This document shows, piece after piece, positions 1 to 11,738 of a DNA stretch of 64,000 nucleotides (the stretch's first letter is position 1; every line of letters begins with the position of its first letter). The notes beneath the pieces are model-generated. The model made no database searches, was not told the DNA's origin, and saw only the letters and a list, made by a program, of their open reading frames with translations. The position numbers were made by a program, and so were the translations under genes. The DNA lies in assembly GCF_037975245.1 (NCBI RefSeq), contig NC_092568.1:8319001-8383000 (forward strand), in the 5' to 3' direction. This stretch comes from Apostichopus japonicus. Its lineage: Eukaryota > Echinodermata > Holothuroidea > Aspidochirotida > Stichopodidae.

Positions 1-1450
1 TGTCAATCGGATACCCTCTTCATCTCAAATAGATGGATTAGCGATAAACCGACACGGCACGATTACCAGCTAGCAAACCTCAAAACAAACTAATAACTTA
101 TGACATTGATGAGAGGATGAGTGTCCCCCTGGTTTAAATTGACAAACCCTTCTAACAGAGATGTCAGTTTGGCTTTGTATATCAGTTTTGGATCATTAAA
201 GAATTGGTCTGTTATGACGAGCTTAAGGTATCTCCAAAAAATTATCAATAATGAAAGGTCCTGCAAGGCTTGTACTGGGATACATGGTATATGTATGGAC
301 GTCACTTTAAATCTGTCAGTAAAGGCCTTTAATACATAGAAACAAAGCATTGTCAGAAGTTGTAACTTTTAGTCCTTTCCTGGGGGATTTGACCGTCCAA
401 AGTTATTCTTGGACCACTATCGTCTCAAGAAGATGGATAAGTGATGCACTAAAATACAGAACAATTAGCTTCTAGCAATTATATATGGAATGTTTTACCC
501 CGTAGTTTGATAAGTCGATGAAACTGTGAGATCAATCAAGATGAATATGTCATAGCACCTTGATGTTACTATGGTTACACTACATGATTTCATAGGACTA
601 TATCGGTTATACTTGGACTATTACACAAGGTCACCAGATATTGGGCCCATAGTTTTAAGAAACTGTAATTGTTAAAGACATTCCAGACTAATATCCTAGG
701 AGAGGTTTTGTCCATCCAAATTATTCCACTGGTATCTAAAGTAGATAGATAAAACTTGGTAAACTGATTGAGAAAGATTCCTTTCTAGTTAGCAGTATAT
801 ATGTTTTACACATGTGGTCTGAGTCAAGTTGATGAGTCTGTGGGAGTGATCAAGATTGAGATGTTATAGCACCTTTTCTACCACCACAATTAAGATACAC
901 ATGGATTTGTAGGCTTATCTTGATTTAGTAAACTTAGAGATGGATGGAGTATCGTAAACAAAGGTCCCGAATATGAGTCCCAGGGTTTTAGAATTCTGAA
1001 AATGCAAAGAGTAATTTCCTCAAGGTTTTGACCATTATCCAAATTATTCCAAGACCGCTGTCATTCTCAAGTACAATAGATGGATTAGTGGTACACATTA
1101 GTAGCACAAAGGGATTAACAGCATAAACAGATTAAAGGAGAATGCTTTTCAGGCTTGAGGTTTATCTTGCTAAGGTTACGATGGACTTGAAGTCATAAAA
1201 TGTATGCATGGGATTGGTAAGAATTGAGTCCTTTCTGAAAACTAGGGTTGAATTAATACCATAATTTGTAAAGATTTGAACAGCATACAAGATAAACATC
1301 AAATTTCCTTAGAAGAAAATCAATATTGGGCCCAGATTTTGTATACAAGAAATTATGCTTTTAATAATACTTTGCTAGAGATACATGACCATCTACTGTA
1401 TTTAAAGACTCAGGCCAGAATTATAACAAATAGATAGATCAGTGGAAACC
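1..1450. repeat. Diverged tandem repeat, unit about 315 bp
   Basis: Recurring blocks show this. A block of the type 'tccaaattattcc...agatggat(t)a' occurs near 395, 715 and 1035, with a related block near 20-45. A second block ending 'gt(c/t)atagcacc' occurs at 549-559 and 863-873, 314 bp apart. Copies are well diverged and no protein is encoded. The array may begin left of the window. Its right border is indistinct. Confidence 0.55.
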
Positions 1451-4400
1451 ATACTTAATATGAAACCTCAAAGCATAATCATATGAAACTTTAAAACTTG
1501 ATATATATTAAACTTTCAAACTTGATATGAAACTTAATATAAAACTTATTTATGAAACTATGTTTAAGCCTTAATATTCTCAGATTCTAACCTTAACTGT
1601 TTTGGCATGAAATCGCATTCAAATTCAGAGTAAAATCTATCAACTAAGAGCTACCTCAAAGTAAAAGGTAATACCAAATTTTCATTGTGGACAACATGTG
1701 TACATATTTACCACAGCTATATTTGCAATGCGGTGCAGAATAGTACACAAAAAGGTCAACTTTTTATAGCAGTTTTTTCCACATGCATGAACAGAATGAT
1801 TGAACAGGGAGGCTAATATTTAAACATTAGGATTATAACAGTGAAAGAAATGAACTTCAAAGTACAGCACTACTATATAGAATGAACTAAAGGTTTCAAT
1901 GGGGTAGGAACATCGAGGTACCCCACGCACATAGCAAGCTGTTGATGGAGGCTTGTTGAGGTATAACTACTTTATACAGGCCAATGCTTAAACAATTACA
2001 TAGTGTTGATTGAACAACTCGTTATAAAACCTGTAGCATCACAACATTGATGATGTCTGCAGTCTTGAAGCAGCTGTCGAAGACTTCAGCACTGATTGCT
2101 AAATTGAAATTATACATATTCTGGGATATATATCACAGGCTAGGTTCCCGCTATGAAAATTATCAAATTTTAATCAGTGATAGTTTGGCAAACTCATATA
2201 ATATAGAACCCTACAAATCTTTGAAAAATTAATGACCAAATCTGAGAAAGTCATGTATTAAGTACAAGACGAATGTTAACACTCTACAAACACACCAAAA
2301 TATCAAAGGAACAGTTTGAGGTCACAGTAGCAAATCAAACATTGAGATATATGGCAGCTCCCTGTTATAGAGGTCTACAAGACCATGTCCGTGTTATCTC
2401 ACAAATTAATTGGACAAGTTGATTTTTTTTTTTTTCAATGGAGTTATTCGTCAGAAGTATCTCTATCACATAAATTGAAGATCCTGGTTTGGTTTACTTT
2501 TCATCTTTCATAAATATTTAAACTTTACTTAAGGAAATTATGTCACAATTTGAACTCATGGCAAAGTAAGCTGGTTTTCCAATGATGTTACACAGTCAAG
2601 TTAAAGGAGGTGCAATTCCACACACCATATTTGATCTGAGATATATGACAGCAAATGTTTGTTATGCTCATCCATTCCAGAACCGAATTAAAAGAAAAAT
2701 GTTGTTCCATAATTTGGGAGATGTCATGGCTCAAACATCACAGTACATCAGAGCTTGCCTCAATTATGTCAATGTGTCATGTCCTGGTGTCATTTATTAG
2801 CAGATGAAATGTTTTCATATTTCTTTCTGTCCTTCCTTCCTTCCTTCTTTTATAAATTCTTTGCTTCATTCATTACAGTTTGTTTTTTCAACACCCATAG
2901 AATTATTTGGAAAACTACAAAAGGCTAGCACAACAATATGTTTATGCAGCACCTTTAACAATAATAACAAACAAGTTAAACAGGGGGGGAGAACCTTTAA
3001 ATGAAAACAATAGTCGTTTCTGGGTCTATGACATCATCTTTAGACTTACTTAAGTCTTAATTCTCCTGGAGTAAGACAAAAATTAATAAAACATCCATAA
3101 CAGCTAACAAACGGAAAATTTTCTTCTTAGGTGTTAAAGGAAAGGGTTCATCACAAGCTTCTGTATCACTCGGTTCGAAAATATTGGTTTGATATTCAAT
3201 ATAAATCAGGAAAGATGAATAAGTTTGGTTAATACCCACACATTAAGACTTTAAATATATATAAACCATTTTTTACTCTGATATAATCCAGTGAAAATGC
3301 CGATATATATGGTCTGTGATGTAGAGCACCCTCAGGTCGTGATAGACATAATTAAAAAAATAATTATGTGATGAGACTTGTCTCCGCCGTCATTGACATA
3401 AAAAAAAATATGAAGACCCGTCTCAACCTTTCTGCAACTGATAAAAATTACTTCCAAAAAGAAATAGATAACCTTAAGATTCTGATCAAGTTCCTGATTC
3501 AACCGTTAGTTGCCTATCAATTTTGTATGTGACATTGAATGGGACGAGGCATTAATCTGTTATACATGAAGGTTCTATAATTGGATATGTGGTTCTTTCA
3601 GTATTACTAAATTAACCAGATGTGTCAAAAATATTTCATCTGACACAAACCAGTGCTCTTAGAGGATATGCAGCATCAACATCTTTTAATCTCTTTAGAA
3701 AAGCCTGTTACTTTTCAAAAAGGGGTCATGACAGGACATCAACATCAAAAATTATAATACTTGGTTAATATGTAATAGAAGCCTGATATCTATATTTCTC
3801 ATATATTTTGCAATTTTCAAATGTGATTGCTTGACACTTACTGAACCTAAAAATACAATTTTAATTACTGTTAATAATCATGAAGTACTACCCCCATGAC
3901 AGCATATATGGGTCAATCCAGGCCAAATCAACAGATTTTTGGGTCAATTCCACATCAGAATTGCCTGAAATTGATATGCCACATGTCTCAAAGGATGAAA
4001 TTGGGCCAAAAAACTTTTGGTTGCTAGGAAAAGGCCATGCCTAGCAACCAAATCCAGGTTGCATTTTAAGAGCCCTAACTTTGGAGGCATCTTTTGCATA
4101 AATGTAAAGTATTTTATGTCTGATTTTGCAGATATTGTGGAAGACATGTGAGCAGTCTTCTGATTTAGCTAATTTTCAGGAAAATTTACAGTCTAAATTT
4201 TTTCGTAACAAGTAGTTTAAAATGGCAGAAAATGAGATAGGGGCCTTAACTTCTTGGCTTTAGCTTACAGGTGCTTAACAATTAAGAGGGTGGTACACTA
4301 GCATAAGGACTACCAATAAACTGTATTTTCAGGGTCATATGCCCAACAATGTCTGTGAACATCGCCCTCAAAAATCACATTTTACCAATATTTTGTGCAT

Positions 4401-6792
4401 TTCAAGGTCAACAGGGTCCGGGGGGGGGGGGGGTTAAAGAGTTTTAGACTGAACACTTTTAATACATACATGTCAATAGTTTCTTATGTTATTTAACATG
4501 GACTCATTGAAAGAAGAAAGATTTTTGCCCTCGCAAGCATGTTTCTGTAGAACTGATGTAACTCTCATATATACCAATTTAAGCTGCTCATCAGAGCATT
4601 AATAAATTGTAAAAAAGATGTTTAACTCATTATTTGCATCATAACTATAAATGTCTTACTAGTTATGTATTGAAAACCACAGATAAACCATTTAATTATG
4701 ACCAAATTTGTACACATAAGTGATATATGGGCAGTAACACTTCTCTGAAAGTAAACACATATAAAGTGATATATAAGGAATTATAACTTCTATGAATGTA
4801 TACATGTATTGAAGTATCAATTCTACGATAGTAAACATATAAACAAATCCATGGAAGTATCCAGTGAATAATACATTATCCTGTACAACATATCACGGAA
4901 ATGTGATGCACTATGGGTAATTTTGCAATCCAAATCTAAAAGATGTTCATAGCAAACTTTGCAGTTAATACCTTTGAGAAATAACTAAGAATATCAATCA
5001 CTAACTGGCATGTATGAGACTATTTTTAATGTACCTTTAATATCTTCATTCCTTTCACCAGTCCTGCATGATACCACAAGTTTGTGATAAATTTGACACA
5101 AAAAATGCAACTACTTTGAGTGATTGACATTCAAAAAACAATTTTCCAACCAAATCTGAAAATGTCACTTGACAACAACCAGTTTATATCTACAAATATT
5201 GGTTTGATTTGGATTGATATTTGCCATAATTCCATGACATTTGTCTGTGTATTGTGATAACTTTAGGCCAGATGTTCCCATTCCAAAAGAAACTGAGTTT
5301 ACTTTTTATAATATTGTATTATTTTGTCCTTCAAATATGAGAACATTGTCGTGTTTACATAAGTTCGGTCTACGTACTTCTACGTACCTATGCACTCAAG
5401 AATGTAAATATTATCAAAGAATTTTATCGTCTCATATTCGGGACACGATTTGCGTAATGGTCAAACATAAAGACAAATGGGACAATCAATGCGAAAAAGA
5501 TTGTATAGCCCATCTGTTGTATGATATCACTTTACTTGGCCTTTGCAAAATACAAACTCTTAAAAGCATCTCTCACAAAAAGAGCATTGACAAATAAAAA
5601 GGAAGCAAATTTTACTTGTTGGTGTAAACATTTATGATTTTTTTTTTATGATCGGGTCTGTCATTTTGAACAATGCTGTAAAGAGGAACAAAAGTCTTAA
5701 GCTTCAGACAAAAAATCAAAAATATAGAAAATAATAATAATCTCTCGCTTTGCTCTGCTGCCAAGGTATAAGACTCTCGTCCAGCATCGCATCCAATTTA
5801 AAACCAATAAATATGTCCATTTTATTTTGGGGAATAGCTTTGATTGGACATCAAATTTCTTTGATATTTTCTTTGACATCAAATTTCAATTGCTAAGCAT
5901 GAGAAATGATGCAACTAAAATGACTTGTAATTATGCTAAGGTGTGATCAAATTAATTTGAAAGAACTACAACTGGTAAAGCATCCACTGCACAGGTAAGG
6001 GAAGTTTATGATCCTCCAACCAATTAAAAGCCACGTTACATAAAGCCTGTCCACGTGATTTGTTGCTATGTGAACAAGTAATCATCAAACTTGACATGAA
6101 CATACATTCCAAAAGGGATTAAAGTTATCACAGTAGCTGTCACCTGAGAACGTAAGCTAAATATACCAACCAGGTACTTCCTTGTCGGAGGTAGATGGAT
6201 CGGATATAAACTTCTCAGTAACGATGTTCACTGATGATTACGTAAATATACCAGGCTTAAGCTCTCATTTCTCTTTTTTCTCTACAGGTCATTTAATTGC
6301 TTGGCTTATCCGTCCAGGCCAAACTCTGTTGAGAGGAACAACGATCTTGGGAACGACCTGAACATGACAAATGGTGTCTGAGCTTCGTCAATGAAACACT
6401 GAAGGAGGCCATTCGGACAATTGAGATGACAGAAAAGCTGCATTCTGCACGTGTATGACAGGGGACCTTCAATGATTCGGTTCGAATCATCGGTAGCAAT
6501 AATTGAACGAGATGCTGCCAGATGTTTAATGACACTGGAAAAAGTGAACGACCTATTCACGTAACAAATGAAAAGTGAGCAATACGTCCAAAGATATGGA
6601 ACAAAATGATCATGTGAACGAAGAATCAAATGAAATAGTATTTACATTGCAACACTGAAAACCCAATGGTATATTTTTGGTCTCCACAGTAACCAGTCAT
6701 AACCAATGATGTGTGAATAATGCCAATGGTTTTGTAAACAGGGAGCTAAATGAACAAAGTGACTGGTTTAAGAAACTACTACAAGCAACAGA
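1451..6792. other. Non-coding stretch, no gene recognised
   Basis: No exon with a recognisable product or good splice borders was found on either strand. Several short open frames exist (the longest about 118 codons at 5241-5597 +), but none resembles a known family. The stretch contains a G run near 4420-4433 and otherwise AT-rich unique-looking DNA. The last few hundred bases are presumably 5' UTR and promoter of the GPCR gene at 6793. If PARP1 continues beyond the left edge, all of this would be intronic. Confidence 0.5.
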
Positions 6793-7881
6793 ATGGAGCC
6801 CATACAAGAAATAACAATACCTGTTGACCAGTACACATGGAATCTAACAGCCGAAGACGTATTAAACTTTCCCCTTCCTAAAACCTTCCAATCATTCCTG
6901 GATCTGACGTTTCTGATCGTTTTTGTCGTCGTCGGATCCCTGGGGAATATGTTAATAATCGCCGTTTACCTCAAAAACCTGCGACGCAAACAATCGACTG
7001 CCAATCATTTTCTGTGCAGCTTGGCGATGACTGACTTGATGGTGTGCATGGCGTTGATCCCGGCCCACATCTACTTGGAGGTGGTTATGATGGACCGTCA
7101 GATAAACCGACTGGAGTGCAAGATCACCATGGTCTTTTGGCTGCAGACGCTCCTGTGTTCCAGTTGGATCTTAGTCGGTATCTCGGTGGACCGCTATTAC
7201 TCCCTCTGTAAACCGTTCGACATGGGTATTCAGATGAAACTGGTCAAACGGATCCTATTCTGCATATGGCTGTTTTCCGTCGTGGTCGCGATACCGGCCG
7301 TGGCCTACTACGACGGGCCGGGTTGTTCCTACGTACCGGGCCAAGGGACCACCCTCCGGGTTTTCCTCGTAATGTGGAACTCGACGCTGACCTTATTTTT
7401 ACCTCTGGCTATCATTATTGGAGCTTATCTCAGAATATTCTGCTTACTTTCCAAACGGAACCGGACAGCCAAGTTTCAATTAGGTCGCGGGCGGCTGATG
7501 CACCAGACCAGATATGTGGTAGCTAAACGGCTTCTGCTCGTAATATGCGTCTATACGCTGTGTTGGTTGCCGAGGACCATATTGGAAATTTTCTTTGCAA
7601 TAACGACACAGACGTACTCGCGACTTTCGTTTGGTGTCTACCTCTGTACCTGGGTGATTCCTTACATGAACTCAGTTCTTAACCCACTGCTCTACTCCAT
7701 GATCAATCCTTCATTTAGGAATCAATGCTGGGAGATCATAACCTGTGACTGTTCTAAGAAAGTAGCGTACACAGCCGAGAGTTGGATTCATAGGGCGGCA
7801 AACGGTTCCTTTGGACAGAGTAGCTCTCAGAAACAGAGTAGCTCTCCTAGAACTAAATCCTTTCCTGGGACATGGGTCTAG
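6793..7881 (+). CDS. Rhodopsin-family (class A) G-protein-coupled receptor, intronless
   Basis: One uninterrupted ATG-to-TAG frame encodes 362 residues, a normal length for a class A peptide receptor. The N-terminus has a possible N-glycosylation site (NLT, residue 17). Seven hydrophobic segments follow: TM1 with GN (GSLGNML), TM2 with LAMTD, TM3 with a conserved Cys (LECK) and the DRY motif as DRYYSLCKP, TM4 with a W (CIWLF), a Cys in extracellular loop 2 (GPGCSY) to pair with TM3, TM5 with a conserved P, TM6 with CWLP, and TM7 with NPLLY. The tail is Ser-rich (SSSQKQSSS). It should sit in the plasma membrane and signal through heterotrimeric G proteins. The ligand is not recognisable. The coding sequence is richer in G+C than its flanks. 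It may lie inside a PARP1 intron on the opposite strand. Confidence 0.9.
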   Translation: MEPIQEITIPVDQYTWNLTAEDVLNFPLPKTFQSFLDLTFLIVFVVVGSLGNMLIIAVYLKNLRRKQSTANHFLCSLAMTDLMVCMALIPAHIYLEVVMMDRQINRLECKITMVFWLQTLLCSSWILVGISVDRYYSLCKPFDMGIQMKLVKRILFCIWLFSVVVAIPAVAYYDGPGCSYVPGQGTTLRVFLVMWNSTLTLFLPLAIIIGAYLRIFCLLSKRNRTAKFQLGRGRLMHQTRYVVAKRLLLVICVYTLCWLPRTILEIFFAITTQTYSRLSFGVYLCTWVIPYMNSVLNPLLYSMINPSFRNQCWEIITCDCSKKVAYTAESWIHRAANGSFGQSSSQKQSSSPRTKSFPGTWV

Positions 7882-10734
7882 TGGAGACGCATATCAATGT
7901 TTAGAGGGCATTAGCAATCCATGAACATTTTATACCCACCTCAACATTGCCTTAACAATCTTTCTTCTGGGTAGAGGGTGGGGGGGGGGGGGGAATAGGC
8001 AGAAGAGGATTGAATCAGTGTTGGGCGTGGATTGTCCAAGCAACATGGAACGTGTGACTTTGATTTGAGGAAGTACACCTCAAAATTACCTCAAAACATC
8101 CTCACAAATCAACAATCTGTGTGTTCTGTACTGCAATTTTGTTTACGATTAACAAAATGGCACTTGCCCTTTATCAAAAAGGGAAAAATAATTAACAAAA
8201 AGAGCACACTACTTATATCTGTTAGGTGCTTTTCTGAATTTTCATGGAATTTGAGTTGCTCTATACCCTCACTTTCTTAATGACCATGAGAGAAAATATC
8301 TCTTGATTAATTAGTTAAAAGCATTGAAGCTACAGAACTGTAGAGCTAATTAAAATAACAATTGCTATAACTCAGCAAATTTTTTCAAAATAGGGCCAAA
8401 AGTTTAATAATATATTAAGTGGTCAGTGTAATATCTCATTTTGTATTAAATATGATGAAGAGCCCAATTTTTTTTATTGTTTTCAAAATATTGACTGGTT
8501 CAAGAAAATTAAGCATGACCGGATTACAGGTACTGCTGTTCTCATTTCTGGTATTTATGAACAAAATATATCACATTTATCAATGCAAAAATGCTTCAAA
8601 CAGAAATTTTTATTAAAAGTACTCCATGATTTGCTAACGGTGCAAAATGACTTCGAGGGAATCTTGATTTCGTCCATTGTCATCCTTAACTTTGAACGAC
8701 ACTCTGTTCACCGGTAATGGTTATGCAAATTAGCAAACAACCACAAACTACTGTTTCCAGACCACGTCTCTAGAAGCAATTTTCTGATTTTTCACCCCCT
8801 GCAAACCCCTCTACTTCACCATGGGATACATCAAATTTTCCTTGTTTAAACATTCAGCCCTTATTTATTTTCAATTCTCAAAATATCTCTGACGAAAAGA
8901 CCAAATACATCAAGAAGTAACCATTAAAGTAGCTATATATAATGTTACAAAGTTTCTCTCCTTTAAAACATTTCCTTTCCATGGAATGAAACTCCCAGAC
9001 AAGAGTGAGGTGCTAGGTTTTTATCTTTTTGAATAACTGCCGCATTACTTGGCAAGAACTGTAAAACTGACTCTGGTTAAGCTACGATTTTTTTAAATAC
9101 CTCAGAGCACTAGAAAGAGCTCTTTGCGTAATTGACTTTTACTTATTTACTGCAACATCGGGCAGATTTCTCTCCAGTCTCGTTATCACGAAGCATATGT
9201 ACCTTGGCAGAAATGAGAAAAGGTGATTTACTTCCAAGGTACCCCTCACCCCCCCCCCCTCTAAATGATCCAAACACTCACAACCTAATGATGACATTGT
9301 ACGACCTAGCATGTCCATTTGGCTGTGTGATTTTTTTGAGGTGAACATTTTCCACACAACTAGCTGATTGATGTAGAACGAGTGCATTAAGGTTTTCAAA
9401 ACATTCTGTCAGAGGTGGTATGATCGGAGAGTTGCGACTCACTCGTCCATTAAAGACATATCATATTCACTTGTAGACACCAACCAATTATGTCACTGTA
9501 AGAAGTTTTTGAAAAAACATTTTTAGACTCCAGAATAGCCAGTCTTACTGTGTAGAATATAGTCACATAAGATGCACCGTGAAGCCATCGACCTTCCCTA
9601 ATTGAGCGGACACGTCAGTCCTTCCCACCAGGCTTTCGTAAATTATTGTTCATGAATGAATGCACTAATTTAAGAACCTTGTCTTCACCGTAAAGTACAC
9701 GCTACAGAATACACTCTGACACAAGTTCCAGTTCAATGACTGGTATTCGAAGAAGAAAAATCGTCTGTCACATTCTACTCACACTTCCAAATATTTCAAC
9801 TTGCGTATGCCTTGTATGTTATTCTTACTTTCACTTAACTATGACAGGGTAGTCAGAGGAAATGAGCAAGATGGGGAGTTTAAAAATATAAAATAAATTC
9901 CTACAATTTTGACATTCAAAACACTTTCATGTAAAACAAGGGCACCGTATCTCCCTCCGCTACACTTAACATCTACCGACAGAGATTTTCATTTCTAAAT
10001 GTGCCAAAGTTCAGCCGTTACAGACTTAGCGATGCAACCATCCTCGACGTACCTTCGACTTTTCACTTACGTCACAGGAATTAAGACTAATAAACGGAGG
10101 AGAACTCACTTCTTTCATTTTATCGACTGACATCATTAAACAGGAGAAGAGACAATTTTAAGTAGTTCTCGTGCACCGGCACTTACGAGCAAATGGAAAA
10201 CAACAAGACATCATCGTAAAATCAGTCCATCGTCTGAACAAGTTAATTCGCTATTAAACAGTCCATGAAATGAAGATGTGTTTTTGGAGAGAGTATAAGT
10301 TAAGAATGAAGATACTTAGTTTTGGACCATTTCCAACATTTATATGTGAAGTGGTTGAGTACGTCCGACACGCCTTTAGAAAAGCATCCATTACGTCAAT
10401 TTTGTTTTTTATTTGACTAAATAATGTCCATAATCGATCGGACAGAAGATTATTGCAAAGTTTATTGGGAACATATAGCATTGTCTGACTTTACACTCTA
10501 GTAGTATGAGAGGCAAAGAAACTTCTTCTTTCTTGCTTTGGTGTGTTAAAGTACAGGATCGAATTGAAACTTTTGTGAAGCTAACATATAAGCATTCTTA
10601 ACAGGTGGTTCATAAGATGAGGGATCTGAAACGATCTGTTAGCAAGCCCTGAAAACTGTAGATAAATTTTCTGATGAATAGAAATATCCCACGACCCACT
10701 TTTGAGTCGCGCCCAGTGGTTTTCGGACTGTTGC
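7882..10734. other. Non-coding stretch after the GPCR
   Basis: The first part is probably the GPCR 3' UTR, including a long G run at 7981-7994. The rest holds AT-rich DNA with no recognisable exon on either strand. I looked on the minus strand for PARP1 WGR or catalytic-domain exons by conserved motifs and donor sites and found none. Confidence 0.45.
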
Positions 10735-10742
10735 TCTAGTAC

Positions 10743-11219
10743 CGGGGTTCCCTAACTGGGGTGCATGAACCCCCAGGGGGTGCGTGAGTCCATCCCAGGG
10801 GGTTCGTGAGACGTTTCTGAAAGTCAAAACTAGAGTACTTTTTGTTGAACTAAAAACTGATATATTATATAATTTAGTAATGCACAAAAGTTGACAAACT
10901 CTTTTCGCGTTCCATACGCATATGTTGCCATAGTAGTATAGTGCCGTGCATGTGATAAAAAACAGGAGCAGCCGTCTCATCAAGTGTGATGGGTGATCGA
11001 TGCGTGATACAATTCGTGATCTGATCTTGAAGTTTCCAAATAAATATTTATTCATCTCTTGTTTTTATTTCATTACAATATTACACTATGAACGTGATCT
11101 TTTACGAAGCACTGTTATAAGTATTATAGTATAATAATGACTCAGATCGTGTCTCGAAAAGTTGGGGGTTCGTGGACAACTCTGACATCCACTGGGGGGG
11201 GGGGTTAGGGAAACCCTGT
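10743..11219. mobile_element. Non-autonomous hAT-like transposon (MITE), 477 bp
   Basis: The element is flanked by a perfect 8-bp duplication, TCTAGTAC, at 10735-10742 and 11220-11227. Its ends are imperfect inverted repeats: the left end reads CGGGGTTCCCTAACTGGGG and the reverse complement of the right end reads ACAGGGTTTCCCTAACCCCC. An 8-bp target duplication with (C)AGGGTTNCCC-type ends is typical of the hAT superfamily. No transposase frame is present, so it would depend on enzyme from elsewhere. Confidence 0.8.
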
Positions 11220-11738
11220 TCTAGTACATATGACCATAGGCTATACGCTCAGTTTTCAAACACCTATTAAAGTGGCCTGCGAAACGTAGCGTACATTAAG
11301 AAATTAAGTCTCCTAGACGTGCTCTTTCTACCTATTGGAAATGACAAATTTCGCTCACTGTTTAAATCAGGTCGATTTTAGTGTCCTAAAGAAATTAAAA
11401 CTGTGCGTAATTTAATTAAAGCTTCATGTAATCCTTGAGGTCATTCATTTGCATATCAAAGAGACTGATACAAAACAAAGCGTTTGCACACCAAAAAAAT
11501 ACGATTTAATGGTGGAAATTAGACAGTTTGGACACAAGGAAGAAATTTCGTCTCAAAAAATGGCCAAACTTTAAAGTCATTCTTCTGTGACTGAAACTTC
11601 ATGTCATCACATAAATATCAAATCTATGACTCCCATATCAGTATCACCTTGTGGTCAGACTGAAGACATGATACAGAAACTGCTGTTCAAAATGGTCAGA
11701 CGAACAACCTTTCCTATGAAAACCATTCCCATACTTAC

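Noticed and set aside
5241-5597. 118-codon plus-strand open frame
   Set aside because: It has no ATG-based start context, recognisable family or splice support. It is AT-rich like its surroundings.
10639-11055. 138-codon minus-strand open frame
   Set aside because: It overlaps the hAT-like MITE and does not resemble a transposase. Its border ignores the element ends.
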